Shown here piece by piece: positions 44,745 to 56,538 of a stretch of DNA of 64,000 bases. The position numbers and the translations under genes were made by a program. The stretch is taken from the NCBI RefSeq assembly GCF_036002945.1, contig NZ_CP108529.1, positions 8,799,001 to 8,863,000 of the forward strand, given 5' to 3'. Under the pieces are notes generated by a model that saw only the letters and a list, made by a program, of their open reading frames with translations, searched no databases and was not told where the DNA came from. Origin of the DNA: Streptomyces sp. NBC_01224 (GTDB lineage: Bacteria > Actinomycetota > Actinomycetes > Streptomycetales > Streptomycetaceae). How positions within the stretch are numbered: the stretch's first letter is position 1; each line of letters begins with the position of its first letter.

Positions 44745-47264
44745 GTGGCACGTGGACGGTTGCGGATCTACCTCGGGGCCGCCCCCGGGGTCGGGAAGAC
44801 GTACACCATGCTCGCCGAGGGGCAGCGGCTGCGTTCACGGGGCGCGGATGTGGTCGTCGGCTTCGTCGAGCCGCACGGGCGTCGGCCGACCGCGGCCATG
44901 GCCGACGGTCTGGAGACGATCGCCCGCCGTACGCTGCGCCACCGCGGTGCGCTCTTCACCGAGATGGATCTCGACGCGGTGCTGGCCCGCAGTCCCCAGG
45001 TCGCGCTGGTCGACGAGCTGGCCCACTCCAACGTTCCGGGGGCCCGCAACGCCAAGCGATGGCAGGACGTGGAGGAGCTCCTGGCAGCCGGCATCGATGT
45101 CGTCACCACGCTCAACGTCCAGCACCTGGAATCCCTCAACGACGTGGTACGGCAGATCACGGGGGTGGCGCAGCGGGAGACCCTGCCCGACGAGGTGGCC
45201 CGCCGGGCCGACCAGATCGAACTGGTCGACCTGCCACCGGAGGTGCTCCGCCGCCGCATGGTCCATGGCGACATCTATCCGCCTGACCGCATCGAGTCCG
45301 CCCTCACCCACTACTTCCGGGTCGGCAACCTCACCGCCCTGCGCGAAATCGCCCTGCTGTGGCTCGCCGACCGGGTGGAGGAGGGGCTGCAGCGCTACCG
45401 CGCGGAACACGGCATCGTCGCTCCCTGGGAGACCCGGGAGCGCATCCTGGTGTCCCTGAGCGGCGGGCCGGAGGGCGAGACCCTCATCCGCCGCGCCGCG
45501 CGGGTCAGCGCTCGTACCCCCGGCACCGAGTTGCTGGCCCTCCACGTGGTCCCGGAGGACGGGCTCGCCGACGTCGACCCGGCGGTACTGGACACCCAGC
45601 GCACCCTTCTGGAGTCGCTCGGCGGCAGCTACCACCAGACCACTGGCGAGGACGTGGTCGACGCCTTGCTCCAGTTCGCCGAGGCGGAGAACGTCACCCA
45701 GATCGTGCTGGGCGCGAGTCGGCACAGCCGTCTCGCCTCCCTCCTGAGAGCGGGTGTGGGAGAACGGACGATCAAGGGGTCCGGCCCCATTGACGTGCAC
45801 ATCGTCACCCATAGGGAGGCTGCAGGGTCTGCTGTGGTGAGGATTCCGCATCCGATCCGTGGCACGGGCCCAAGACGGTACTGGGCCGCGCTGGCCGGCG
45901 CCGTGCTGCTGCTGCCCGTACTGACGCTCCTGCTGACCGCGCTGCGTGGTCATCTCGACCTCTCCAGCGACCTGGTGATCTATCTGCTCGCCGTCGTCGT
46001 GGTCGCCCTGGTCGGCGGGCTCTACCCCGCGCTGTTCGCCGCGATTGCCGCAGCACTGCTCGCCGATTACTACTTCACCGCACCGATGCACTCGCTGGCC
46101 ATTGAGCGCCCGGACGAGATCACCGCGCTCGTGGTTTTCATCGCCACAGCCGCTCTCGTCGGCACGGCAGCGGGAACGGCTGCGCAGCGTACGTACCAGG
46201 CCGTACGCGCGACATCGGAGGCGAGGACGTTGAGCCGCCTGGCTGCCGCCATGATGCGTGGCCAGGATCTGACGGCACTGGTGGAGCAGATCCGGGAGAA
46301 CTTCGGCCTCAGTGCGATCAGCCTGCTCGAAAGGGATCCGGAAGCATCCCCCGTGCCCCGCTGGTACGTGGTCGCCAGCGCCGGGGAGCGGCCGCCGGAA
46401 AAGCCCTACGAGGCGGATGTGGAAAGCCCCGTCGACGACAATCTCACGCTGGCTGCTCGCGGCTCAGGACTGAGCACGGAGGACCAGCGCGTCCTCGCCG
46501 CATGCGCCGCCGAATTGGGGCTGGCCCATGTTCGAGGGCGGATCGCCGGGCGTTCCGGCGGCATGGACACCTTCGCCGACGCCGAACGCACCCGGGCATC
46601 GCTGCTTCTCGCGGCAGGCCGTGATCTGCGCGCTCCGCTGTACACCGCTGAAGCGGCGCTCGTGCGCTTGCGGCGTCGACGTGCCGACGCGCCTGCCTCG
46701 GAGGAGGCACAGTTGTTGGACGCTGCCCGCGCGGCGGTGCACCGTGCGGCGCAGTTGGTCACCGATCTCGACGACGTGAGTCGTCTGCACGCCGGGGCAC
46801 TGGATCTCTACCTCCGCCCGGTCGACCTCAACGAGGTGTTGGGCGCTGCCTTGGACGACCTCGGGCCCGGCGGCCATTCGATCGTTCTGCGTCTGCCGGA
46901 ACAGCTGCCTGATGTGATCGCGGACGCTGCTCTCCTCACCCGCGCCCTGGCCGCACTGGGGGCCGACGCATTGCGTCACAGTCCGCCGGACCGGCCCCCC
47001 GTCTTCACCGCCGAGGTCCAGGCCGGCCGCGTGAAGATTCGGGTGGAGGACGGCGTGCCCGTCCGAGGTCCGGATCTGAGCGCTGCGGCTTCCCGGGCTC
47101 CGGGTACCAGGGCCGAGAGCCTGGCTCTGAGGCTGTCGCGCGACTTGGCCGAGGCGATGGACGGGGCCGTGGAGACGACGAATGAGGGCCCCGCCTTCTC
47201 GGCGATGCTCACTCTTCCGAGTTCCGCGCCGGGCGGCAGCGCGACATCGGGCCGCGTCGAGTGA
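44745..47264 (+). CDS. kdpD: KdpD-like K+ sensor with degenerate histidine-kinase core
   Basis: 839 residues from GTG 44745 (GGAG seven bases before). KdpD domain with Walker A GAAPGVGKTYTM and Walker B VDELAHSNVPG, a USP-type domain (~250-370), four helices of the DUF4118 sensor (~380-500), a GAF-like region, then a transmitter domain. The usual H-box SHDLRTPL reads GRDLRAPL, so the phosphoacceptor His is Arg626. The N-box Asn is replaced (GADALRHSPP instead of ENALRHSPP), and the DxGxG box is distorted. It probably cannot autophosphorylate. No kdpE lies near. It sits 5' of kdpFABC on the same strand. Confidence 0.9.
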   Translation: MARGRLRIYLGAAPGVGKTYTMLAEGQRLRSRGADVVVGFVEPHGRRPTAAMADGLETIARRTLRHRGALFTEMDLDAVLARSPQVALVDELAHSNVPGARNAKRWQDVEELLAAGIDVVTTLNVQHLESLNDVVRQITGVAQRETLPDEVARRADQIELVDLPPEVLRRRMVHGDIYPPDRIESALTHYFRVGNLTALREIALLWLADRVEEGLQRYRAEHGIVAPWETRERILVSLSGGPEGETLIRRAARVSARTPGTELLALHVVPEDGLADVDPAVLDTQRTLLESLGGSYHQTTGEDVVDALLQFAEAENVTQIVLGASRHSRLASLLRAGVGERTIKGSGPIDVHIVTHREAAGSAVVRIPHPIRGTGPRRYWAALAGAVLLLPVLTLLLTALRGHLDLSSDLVIYLLAVVVVALVGGLYPALFAAIAAALLADYYFTAPMHSLAIERPDEITALVVFIATAALVGTAAGTAAQRTYQAVRATSEARTLSRLAAAMMRGQDLTALVEQIRENFGLSAISLLERDPEASPVPRWYVVASAGERPPEKPYEADVESPVDDNLTLAARGSGLSTEDQRVLAACAAELGLAHVRGRIAGRSGGMDTFADAERTRASLLLAAGRDLRAPLYTAEAALVRLRRRRADAPASEEAQLLDAARAAVHRAAQLVTDLDDVSRLHAGALDLYLRPVDLNEVLGAALDDLGPGGHSIVLRLPEQLPDVIADAALLTRALAALGADALRHSPPDRPPVFTAEVQAGRVKIRVEDGVPVRGPDLSAAASRAPGTRAESLALRLSRDLAEAMDGAVETTNEGPAFSAMLTLPSSAPGGSATSGRVE

Positions 47265-47410
47265 ATCCCCGCACTCCACCGTCATCCCATCGGCGCACAG
47301 GGCGGCAAGGCATTCTCGAAGCCAACTGATATAGCGTCAGAAATGAATCAGCCTTGTATTCCAGATCAACCCCATATGCCAACCGGGAAGGCTGAACAAG
47401 CCTGCCCATG

Positions 47411-47518
47411 ATGACTCTGCGGGGTGCTTCGCGCATGTCGGACGTCGCGTACATCGGCCTCACGGTAGTGGTGTTCGTCCTCATCGGCCTAGCCGCCAAG
47501 GGGGTCGGACGCCTGTGA
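47411..47518 (+). CDS. Small membrane protein before kdpF
   Basis: 35 residues from ATG 47411, or 27 from ATG 47435. One hydrophobic helix (VAYIGLTVVVFVLIGLAAKG) and a short basic end (VGRL). Too short for ordinary gene calling. The stop overlaps kdpF's GTG (GTGA), which implies translational coupling. Similar small ORFs before kdpF occur in streptomycetes as far as I recall. A KdpF-like accessory role is inference. Confidence 0.7.
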   Translation: MTLRGASRMSDVAYIGLTVVVFVLIGLAAKGVGRL

Positions 47519-47604
47519 GCGTGGAAAACATCGTTGGCTTGATCGTTGCCGCGTGCCTCGTCATCTACCTGGTCATCTGCCTGATCTTCCCCGAGAAGTT
47601 CTAG
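47515..47604 (+). CDS. kdpF: KdpF, small subunit of the Kdp K+ ATPase
   Basis: 29 residues from GTG 47515 overlapping the preceding TGA; GTG 47521 is an alternative. VSVENIVGLIVAACLVIYLV then ICLIFPEKF is a single membrane helix ending in the FPEKF-type tail of KdpF, at the family's usual 29 residues. It stabilises the KdpABC complex. Twelve bases separate it from kdpA. Confidence 0.9.
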   Translation: MSVENIVGLIVAACLVIYLVICLIFPEKF

Positions 47605-47616
47605 GAGAAGGTCCGG

Positions 47617-49280
47617 ATGAACGACACCCTCGCGGGATGGCTCCAGGTACTCGCCCTGGTGGTCGCGCTAGGTCTCTCGTTTCGCCCGCTGGGCGGCTAC
47701 ATGGCCCGCGTCCTGACCACCGACCGCCATTGGCGGGCCGAGCGCCTGATCTACCGGGCAGGCGGAGTGAACGGCGACGCCGACCAGAAGTGGTCGGTCT
47801 ACCTGCGCAGCACCCTGGCCTTCTCCGCAGTGTCGGTACTGTTCCTGTACGCATTTCTGCGCCTGCAGAACCATCTCCTGCTGTCCCTGGGAATGAAGCC
47901 GGTCACCACGGACCAGTCGTTCAACACCGCGGCATCCTTCGTCACCAATACCAACTGGCAGTCGTACTCCGGCGAGTCGACCATGGGCCATCTGGTCCAG
48001 ATGGCGGGCCTCGCGGTGCAGAACTTCGTCTCCGCGGCTGTGGGTATTGCCGTCGTGGCCGCGCTGATCCGGGGCTTCAGCAGGAAGCAGACTGATCGCG
48101 TCGGGAATTTCTGGGTGGATCTGACCCGGATCGTGCTTCGCGTTCTGCTGCCCCTTGCGTTCGTCTTCGCGATCGTTCTGGTGGCCGCCGGTACCGTTCA
48201 GAATTTCCACGGAATCCACGACATCACCACCATCGCGGGCGGGCACCAGGGCGTGACCGGAGGCCCCGTCGCCTCCCAGGAGGCCATCAAGGAACTGGGC
48301 ACCAACGGCGGCGGTTTCTACAACGCGAACTCTGCACACCCCTTCGAGAACCCCAACGCCTTCACCAACCTGATCGAGATCTACCTCATGCTGGTCATCG
48401 CGTTCTCGCTGCCGCGGACTTTCGGGAAGATGGTCGGCGACAACCGACAGGGCTACGCGATTGTTGCCGTGATGGCATTGATCTGGGCCGCATCGGTCGC
48501 CATCGTGACCGCCAACGAACTGCACAGCGTCAGCAGCACCGCCGGTCACGCGGCCGGCGGAATGATGGAGGGCAAGGAGACGCGGTTCGGGATCTGGGCC
48601 TCGGCCCTGTTCGCGGTGTCCACCACCCTCACGTCGTGCGGAGCGGTCAACTCCTCCCACGACTCGTACACGCCGGGCGGCGGCGGAATGACGATCTTCA
48701 ACATGATGCTGGGGGAGATCGCGCCCGGCGGCACCGGCTCCGGGCTCTACGGGATCCTGATCCTGGCGATCGTCGCGGTCTTCGTCGCCGGACTGATGGT
48801 CGGCCGTACGCCCGAGTACCTGGGCAAGAAGCTCCGGGGCCGGGAGATGAAGTTCGCCTCGCTCTACATCCTGACCACGCCCGCACTCGCGCTGGTCGGT
48901 GCGGGGCTGGCGATGGCATTCCCGGGGGAGAGGGCGGCCATGCTCAATTCCGGTCCGCACGGCTTCTCCGAGGTTTTGTACGCCTTCGCGTCGGCTGCGA
49001 ACAACAACGGCTCGGCGTTCGCGGGGTTGAGCGTGAATACCGTCTGGTACAACACCACACTTGGTGCGGTCATGCTCATCGGCCGGTTCCTGCCGATGGT
49101 GTTCGTCCTGGCACTTGCCGGCTCGCTCGCCGGGCAGCAGCCCGTTCCGGTCACCGCGGGCACCCTGCCCACTCACCGGCCGCAGTTCGTCGGGCTGTTG
49201 ACCGGAGTGATCCTCATCGTTGTCGGTCTGACGTACTTTCCCGCGCTCGCACTCGGCCCCCTCGCGGAGGGTCTGCACTG

Positions 49281-49281
<1 letters not shown>
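47617..49281 (+). CDS. kdpA: KdpA, K+-translocating subunit
   Basis: 554 residues from ATG 47617, with AGGAGAAG before it. Ten helices in four channel-like repeats. Filter landmarks are TNTNWQSY (first), GTNGGGFYNANSAHPFENPN (second), TTLTSCGAVNSSHD (third) and ANNNGSAFAG (fourth). It forms the selectivity pore of the KdpFABC high-affinity K+ pump. Its TGA supplies the A of the kdpB ATG. Confidence 0.97.
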
Positions 49282-51410
<2,129 letters not shown>

Positions 51411-51445
51411 CAGACGGCCCGACGAGAGAAGAAGGCGATCCCACG

Positions 51446-52075
51446 GTGCGTACACACATTCCCCCCGTACTCCAGCACCATCTGACCGCCTTGCGGATGC
51501 TGCTGGCGTTCACCGTGATCACCGGCATCGCCTATCCACTGCTCGTCACCGGCATCGCCCAGGCCGGTCTCTCCCACCAGGCCAACGGCTCCCTGCTGAC
51601 GACGAACGGCACGCCTGTGGCCTCCAGCCTGATCGGCCAGAACTTCGCCCTGCCGAAGAAGAATCCCAAGGACGCGAAGGAGCCGCTGCGCCCCGACCCC
51701 AAGTGGTTCCAGCCCCGCCCGTCCGCCGGCGGCTACGACCCCACGATCTCCGGCGCCTCCAACCTGGGCCCGAACAATACCGACCTGATCAAGACCGTCA
51801 GGGAGCGTCGTTCCGCCGTCGCCGCCTTCGACGGGGTCCCGCCCGCGTCCGTCCCCGCGGACGCCGTCACCGCCGGCGGCTCGGGGCTCGACCCGGCGAT
51901 CTCCCCGGCGTACGCCTACGAACAGGTCGACCGCGTCGCGAAGGCCCGCCACCTCGCCCTCGCCGAGGTCAAGAGGCTGGTTGCCCGCCACGTCCAGACG
52001 CGTGTTCTCGGATTTCTGGGGCAGGAACGCGTCAATGTCGTCGAACTCAACCACGATCTGGCCACGTTGATGTGA
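51446..52075 (+). CDS. kdpC: KdpC, ATPase-stabilising subunit
   Basis: 209 residues from GTG 51446, with GAGAGAAGAAGG before it. One N-terminal helix (LLAFTVITGIAYPLLVTGIA) and an extracellular domain with FQPRPSAGGYDP, SGASNLGPNN, SGLDPAISPAYA and the C-terminal LGFLGQERVNVVELN. All KdpC hallmarks are present. Last gene of kdpFABC; kdpE does not follow. Confidence 0.96.
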   Translation: MRTHIPPVLQHHLTALRMLLAFTVITGIAYPLLVTGIAQAGLSHQANGSLLTTNGTPVASSLIGQNFALPKKNPKDAKEPLRPDPKWFQPRPSAGGYDPTISGASNLGPNNTDLIKTVRERRSAVAAFDGVPPASVPADAVTAGGSGLDPAISPAYAYEQVDRVAKARHLALAEVKRLVARHVQTRVLGFLGQERVNVVELNHDLATLM

Positions 52076-52219
52076 CCAGAATGTGGGGGTGCCGATGCGA
52101 GGGCGGCCGAGGCGAGGACATACACCGGCGTGGGGGCGTGACGTGGACGTGGGGGCCGTGGCCGTACTTACGGGGATCGCCGCGTTCGGCGGCATGCTCG
52201 CCGTACTTGTGGAGGTCTA

Positions 52220-52437
52220 TGGCTTGTGCGCCAGGCACAGCGGATGAGAGAGACCGGCGTGCGTGTCCAGGCGCTGGTCGAGCGACGCCCGGGAGGGGGC
52301 CGTGAGGAGTCGGCCCCACTGCACTCGCTTCTCCAGTTCGTGACGGAGGACGACAGGCCGAGGGCGTCGCGGTAGAAGGCCAGGGACGCGTCCGGGTCGT
52401 CATGCGGGAGGAAACTCGTGTGAATGGTGATGTCCAT
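52220..52437 (-). pseudogene. VOC-superfamily protein, N-terminal remnant
   Basis: Minus strand from ATG 52437 reads MDITIHTSFLPHDDPDASLA then FYRDALGL, the first βα unit of a VOC protein, after which the family is lost. The rest down to ~52220 is unassignable. Confidence 0.6.
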
Positions 52438-52529
52438 GACGGTCAGACCAGGTGCGGCTTCGTGACCCGCGCTTCTCGCTTCCTGATCGACCCGGCCACC
52501 TGTTTCGCCACACACGGTGGCATCCCCGC

Positions 52530-52610
52530 CGTCGCGCGCGGGCCGCGCCGACATGCGCAAGCCCTGTTCGTTGAAACACCGGATGATGTCCGCCCACGAC
52601 CGCATCACAT
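52530..52610 (-). pseudogene. Possible IS630-type transposase scrap
   Basis: RSWADIIRCFNEQGLRMSAR resembles the helix-turn-helix region of IS630 transposases (…ADIIRRFNEQGL…). Very short and isolated, low certainty. Confidence 0.3.
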
Positions 52611-52650
52611 ACGACGCCACGCGCCCGCCGTCGTCCGGTGGCCCTTCACC

Positions 52651-54001
52651 TCAGCTCTCGGGTACGCCGGGCGACAGCCGTACCGTCACCGTCTTGGGCC
52701 GTTGGTACTCCTGGAGCGCCAGCGTGCTCAGGTCCGTGCCGTGGCCGGACGAGCCACGCCCGCCGTGCGGGAGCTCCGCCGTCTGCACCAGATGGCAGTT
52801 GAGCCAGGCCTCGCCCGCGTCGAGGCGGGCCGCGAGATCGAGCCCCGTGCCGAGACCGGTCGTCCAGACACTGGCCGCCAGGGCCTGGGGGACACTGTTC
52901 GCCAGGCCCAGAGCCGCCTCCACGGTGTCCGCGTGCTGGACCGTGAGGAGCGGGCCGAAGACTTCCTCGGTGACCGTCGGGTCGTCGTGCGGGAGATCCG
53001 CAAGGAGAAGGGCCGCGCGCCAGTGGCCGTGCTCCTCGCCGGGCGGGGCGGCGATGTCCGCCGCCAGCTGTCGCTTCGCCGACGAGGGAGTCGTAACGCG
53101 CCGTCTGGTCCGGGTTGTTCAGCGGGCCGAAGTCGCGGCCTGCCAGCCGGGCACCCATCGCCTGCGTCAGGCGGGCCACCGTCGACTCGTAGTTCTCCGT
53201 GAGCGTGATGACCCTGGCCGGCGCCGCGCAGCTCTGGCCCGCGTTGTACGTGGCCGCCTCCGCGAGCGACGCATACGTGTCCGCCGGGGCGTCCGGGAGA
53301 ACGACGGCCGGGGCGTTGCCGCCCAGCTCCAGGCTGATCCGGCGCGTGCCCGCCCGTGCCGCCACATCCAGGCCCGCCCGGCCGCTGCCCGTGAACGCGA
53401 CCATGTCCACCGGCGACTCGACCAGCAGCCGACCCGTCCGCCGGTCTCCCGGAAGCGACTGGAGCACGCCCTCGCCCAGGGTCCGCGCGGCGTGCTCCGC
53501 CAGCAGTTCCAGCGTGTCCGGAGTGGTCTCCGCCGGCTTCACCACCACCGTGTTGCCCGCGGCGAGTGCCGGGGCGCAGCGCCAGGCCGCCATCATCAGC
53601 GGGTAGTTCCAGGGGACGATCACCCCGAGCACGCCCATCGGCTCCCAGCGCACCCAGCTCTCGTGCCCGGACACCAGCCGGCCCGCCGCCGGGGCCGTCC
53701 GGGTCCGTGCCGCCGTCGCGTAGAAGCGGAACAGATCCGCCACCTGCTCGATCTCGCCCGCCGTCTCCGCATCCGGCTTGCCCGTCCCGGCCCGCTCACG
53801 AGCCGCGTACTCCGCCGCGCTGTCCTCGATCAGCGTCGCCAGCCGGTCCAGGCGCCGCGCCCGGTCCCTGGGTGTCAGGGCGCTCCACGTGCCCAGCGCC
53901 GTACGGGCCGACGCCACGGCCGCAGCCACCTCGGGCTCGCGGGAGACGGGCGCCGTGCCGCGGGAACGGCCCGTGCGAGGGTCGGTGAGTTCAGTGTTCA
54001 T
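52651..54001 (-). pseudogene. Aldehyde dehydrogenase with a single frameshift
   Basis: ALDH family, about 450 residues if joined. From ATG 54001: VIVPWNYPLMMAAWRCAPAL, VAFTGSGRAGLDVAARAG, SLELGGNAPAVVLPDA and the catalytic cysteine in YNAGQSCAAPARVI. Near 53050-53070 the frame changes by one base. The other frame continues HGHWRAALLLADLPHDDPTV, TEEVFGPLLTVQHADTVEAA and ends in TLALQEYQRPKTVTV with stop at 52651. A single base error would restore it, so a sequencing slip is possible. It is 37 bases after the asparagine-synthetase-like gene and may be part of that run. Confidence 0.85.
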
Positions 54002-54038
54002 CGTTGCTTCCCGCTCGTCGCTTCCTGCTGCTCGTTCC

Positions 54039-55814
54039 TCACAACGCGTACGATCGCAGCCACAGTTCCAGCGTCAGCACCAGCCACAACTTGCCGCCCT
54101 GACGGGGCAGAAGCGTGCCCTCGCCCTTCATCCAGGCGCGGACCGTGTCCGGGCGGAACAGGCCTCGGCCGGCCGACTGCCGGCTCAGCAGCAGATCGTT
54201 CCCGAGATCACGCAGAGGACCCGTCAGCCACTGCTGCACCGGCACCCGCATCCCGCTCTTCGGGCGATCGACGACCGTGTCGGGCAGGAGGTCGCGCACG
54301 GCCTCCTTGAGGATCCACTTTTCTGCCGAGCCACGGAGTTTGTACGTCGGCGGCGTCGCGAACGCGTGGTCGACGACCCGGCGGTCGAAGAGCGGTGCCC
54401 GGCCCTCGATGCCTTGCGACGCCGTCAGGCGCTCCACCTTTGTCAGGATGTGGTGCGCGCCCTTGGTCCGCAGATTGCAGTGCAGGAGCTGGTTGAGGAG
54501 ATGGCCCATGCGGTGCGGGCTGTCGGCACCCGGAGTCAGATACGGCTCCACGAACCGCTGGGGGCGCGGGGCGTCCCGCAGCGCGTCGAGCATCTGCGCG
54601 GTCAGTAGCGTCGGGAGGTCCGTCCAGCACTTGCGGTACGAGCGCAGATACGCCGTCGCCCGGTCCTCGTCCCATGGCGCCCCCGGTTCACGGTGCATCT
54701 CCTGCACCAGCATCGGGAGGTTCTTCGGGCCGCCGAACACGGGGTCGCCTCCCTCGCCGTTGAGCACCACCGAGGCGCCGTCCGCGGCCACGGCCTCCGC
54801 GAGCAACAGGTTCGGGACCGTCAACGGATCGCCCACCGGACTGTCCAGGAGCGCAGCCGCCTCCGCGAGCCGTGACGCGACCGTCTTTCCCGACACGTTC
54901 AGGACCCGGTGGCGCGTATGGCAGTGGGCGGCCACCAGGCCCGAGTAGCCCAGCTCGTTGGGGAGTTCGTTGCCGAAGCTGATCGAGTACGTGTGTACCG
55001 GATGGTTGTGCAGTTTCGCCGCCAGCGCGGTGACGAGGGAGCTGTCGATTCCGCCGGAGAGAAGGACCGCAGCCGGCTCCGCCTCCGGGAGCCTGTCGGC
55101 CGTCGCCCGCTCCAGGAGCGCCCGCAGGGCCAGGACATGCTCCGTCGGATCCTGCGGCACCGGCTGCGCGATGTGCTCGCGGGGCTCCCAGTGCACCGCT
55201 TCGGTGACTGTGCCGTCCCGCGCCAGCCGCAGCACCCGACCGGGCAGGACCTCCCGCACGCCGGTCAGGAGCGTCTCCTCGCCAGGCAGATAGGCGAAGG
55301 TGAGGAACGAACGGACCGCGGACAGATTCATCGACGTGCCGAGCGCGGGCCAGCGCCGCAGCGCCCTCAGCGAGGTCGAGGCCGCCCAGGCTCCGTCGGC
55401 GCGGGCGTAGAAGAGAGTCCGGGCGCCCACCTGGTCGCGGATCAGGATCAGGTCCGTACCGTCCACCACGGCCAGCACGAACATGCCCTCGGCGAGCGCC
55501 ACCCCCGCATCGCCGAGCCGTGCCCAGCAGCGCAGCAGCAGTTCACCGTCGGAGCACCGGGCGGGTACGGGGGTTCCCTCGGCGTGCAGCGCGGACAGGA
55601 GGGCCGGGCGGTTGTGGAGGGTGACCTCGCCCACCGCAGTCAGGCCGTATGCCGTGAACGGGCCTTCGGCGCGGCCGGGTTCGTCCGCGATCAGTCCCAG
55701 ATCAGCCCCGGCGACGTCCACGGCTGCCCGGCCGGTCCCGGCCGCGCCCATCGCCTCGGCATGGGACCGGGCCTGCCGGGTGGTCGGGGCCAGGCAGACG
55801 CAGAAGCGTGCCAT
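54039..55814 (-). CDS. Asparagine-synthetase-like enzyme lacking the N-terminal cysteine
   Basis: 591 residues from ATG 55814, preceded by GGAG. Residues ~1-200 have the class II glutaminase fold (AEGMFVLAVVDGTDLILIRD, then TLFYARADGAWAASTSLRAL). The first residues are MARFCVCL, so no Cys sits directly after Met, the position of the nucleophile in true glutamine-dependent asparagine synthetases. The synthetase domain is complete: PP-loop AVLLSGGIDSSLVTAL, GEGGDPVFGG, IEGRAPLFDRRVVDHAF and RPKSGMRVPVQQWL. It may form amides with free ammonia or another nucleophile, like β-lactam synthetase-type relatives (inference). Fifth or sixth gene of a minus-strand run. Confidence 0.85.
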   Translation of the reverse strand: MARFCVCLAPTTRQARSHAEAMGAAGTGRAAVDVAGADLGLIADEPGRAEGPFTAYGLTAVGEVTLHNRPALLSALHAEGTPVPARCSDGELLLRCWARLGDAGVALAEGMFVLAVVDGTDLILIRDQVGARTLFYARADGAWAASTSLRALRRWPALGTSMNLSAVRSFLTFAYLPGEETLLTGVREVLPGRVLRLARDGTVTEAVHWEPREHIAQPVPQDPTEHVLALRALLERATADRLPEAEPAAVLLSGGIDSSLVTALAAKLHNHPVHTYSISFGNELPNELGYSGLVAAHCHTRHRVLNVSGKTVASRLAEAAALLDSPVGDPLTVPNLLLAEAVAADGASVVLNGEGGDPVFGGPKNLPMLVQEMHREPGAPWDEDRATAYLRSYRKCWTDLPTLLTAQMLDALRDAPRPQRFVEPYLTPGADSPHRMGHLLNQLLHCNLRTKGAHHILTKVERLTASQGIEGRAPLFDRRVVDHAFATPPTYKLRGSAEKWILKEAVRDLLPDTVVDRPKSGMRVPVQQWLTGPLRDLGNDLLLSRQSAGRGLFRPDTVRAWMKGEGTLLPRQGGKLWLVLTLELWLRSYAL

Positions 55815-55896
55815 GGACGGCTCCTTTCCTTTGTGTTCTCTGGTTCGTACTGCTACCGCAGCGGCTACTGCTTCGGGCAGTGCCGACGCGGCCTGC

Positions 55897-56439
55897 TCAG
55901 CCGAAGTCGTCGTCGCTCCAGGCGTCGTCGCCGTTGTCCCAGCCCGCGTCCCAGTCGTCCGTCCCGCCGTCACCGGAATCACCGCTCCCGCCTGCGCCCG
56001 AGTCGCCCGAGGACGACGACTGGCTCTGTGCCTGCTGCTGACGGAGCTCCTCTTCCTCCTCCGGGCTCATGCTCAGCGGTGGCAGCTGGGCGGCGGTGAT
56101 GGCGAGGCCCGCCACTCCCAGGCCCACGAGCATGACGCCCATCCTGCCGCCGAACGATGTCCGGTTGACCAACACCGTCTCGCCGCGGCCCCACAGGGTA
56201 CGGCCGTATCCGATGTCCCGGGCATACGTCACCGTGCCGTCGGTGAGGGTGCGCTTGATGATGCGGTTGCCGAGGAGCTCGTCGGTGCCGGAGGCGTTCC
56301 GGTTGTCGTGCCAGCGCACGAGCTCGCGGTGGGATCCCTCGCGTTGGCGCCACTCCTCCCGGCCGTCCTCGTAGCGCCGGTGGACACTGCCGTCGGCGAG
56401 CAATTCGTCGGAGTAGCCGATCTCTTGAGGTCGGATCAT
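55897..56439 (-). CDS. Hypothetical membrane protein with acidic tail
   Basis: 180 residues from ATG 56439. The N-terminal ~90 residues are soluble with repeated EIGYSDELLADGSVHRRYED-like motifs (again GRTLWGRGETV), possibly a β-repeat. One helix near 100-120 (GVMLVGLGVAGLAITAAQLP) is followed by an EEEEELRQQQ segment and a long Ser/Gly/Asp-rich tail (DSGAGGSGDSGDGGTDDWDA). Not recognised. It lies between the TOPRIM-like genes and the asparagine-synthetase-like gene with gaps of 99 and 82 bases. Confidence 0.8.
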   Translation of the reverse strand: MIRPQEIGYSDELLADGSVHRRYEDGREEWRQREGSHRELVRWHDNRNASGTDELLGNRIIKRTLTDGTVTYARDIGYGRTLWGRGETVLVNRTSFGGRMGVMLVGLGVAGLAITAAQLPPLSMSPEEEEELRQQQAQSQSSSSGDSGAGGSGDSGDGGTDDWDAGWDNGDDAWSDDDFG

Positions 56440-56538
56440 CGTGTGCGTTCCTCGGGTCTGTGGGGCGGTCGTGGCCGCGGGAGCCAGGGCCCGCTCGGAC
56501 GGTTCACTCCGCGGTTCACGGGCGGGTGACGCGGTGGA

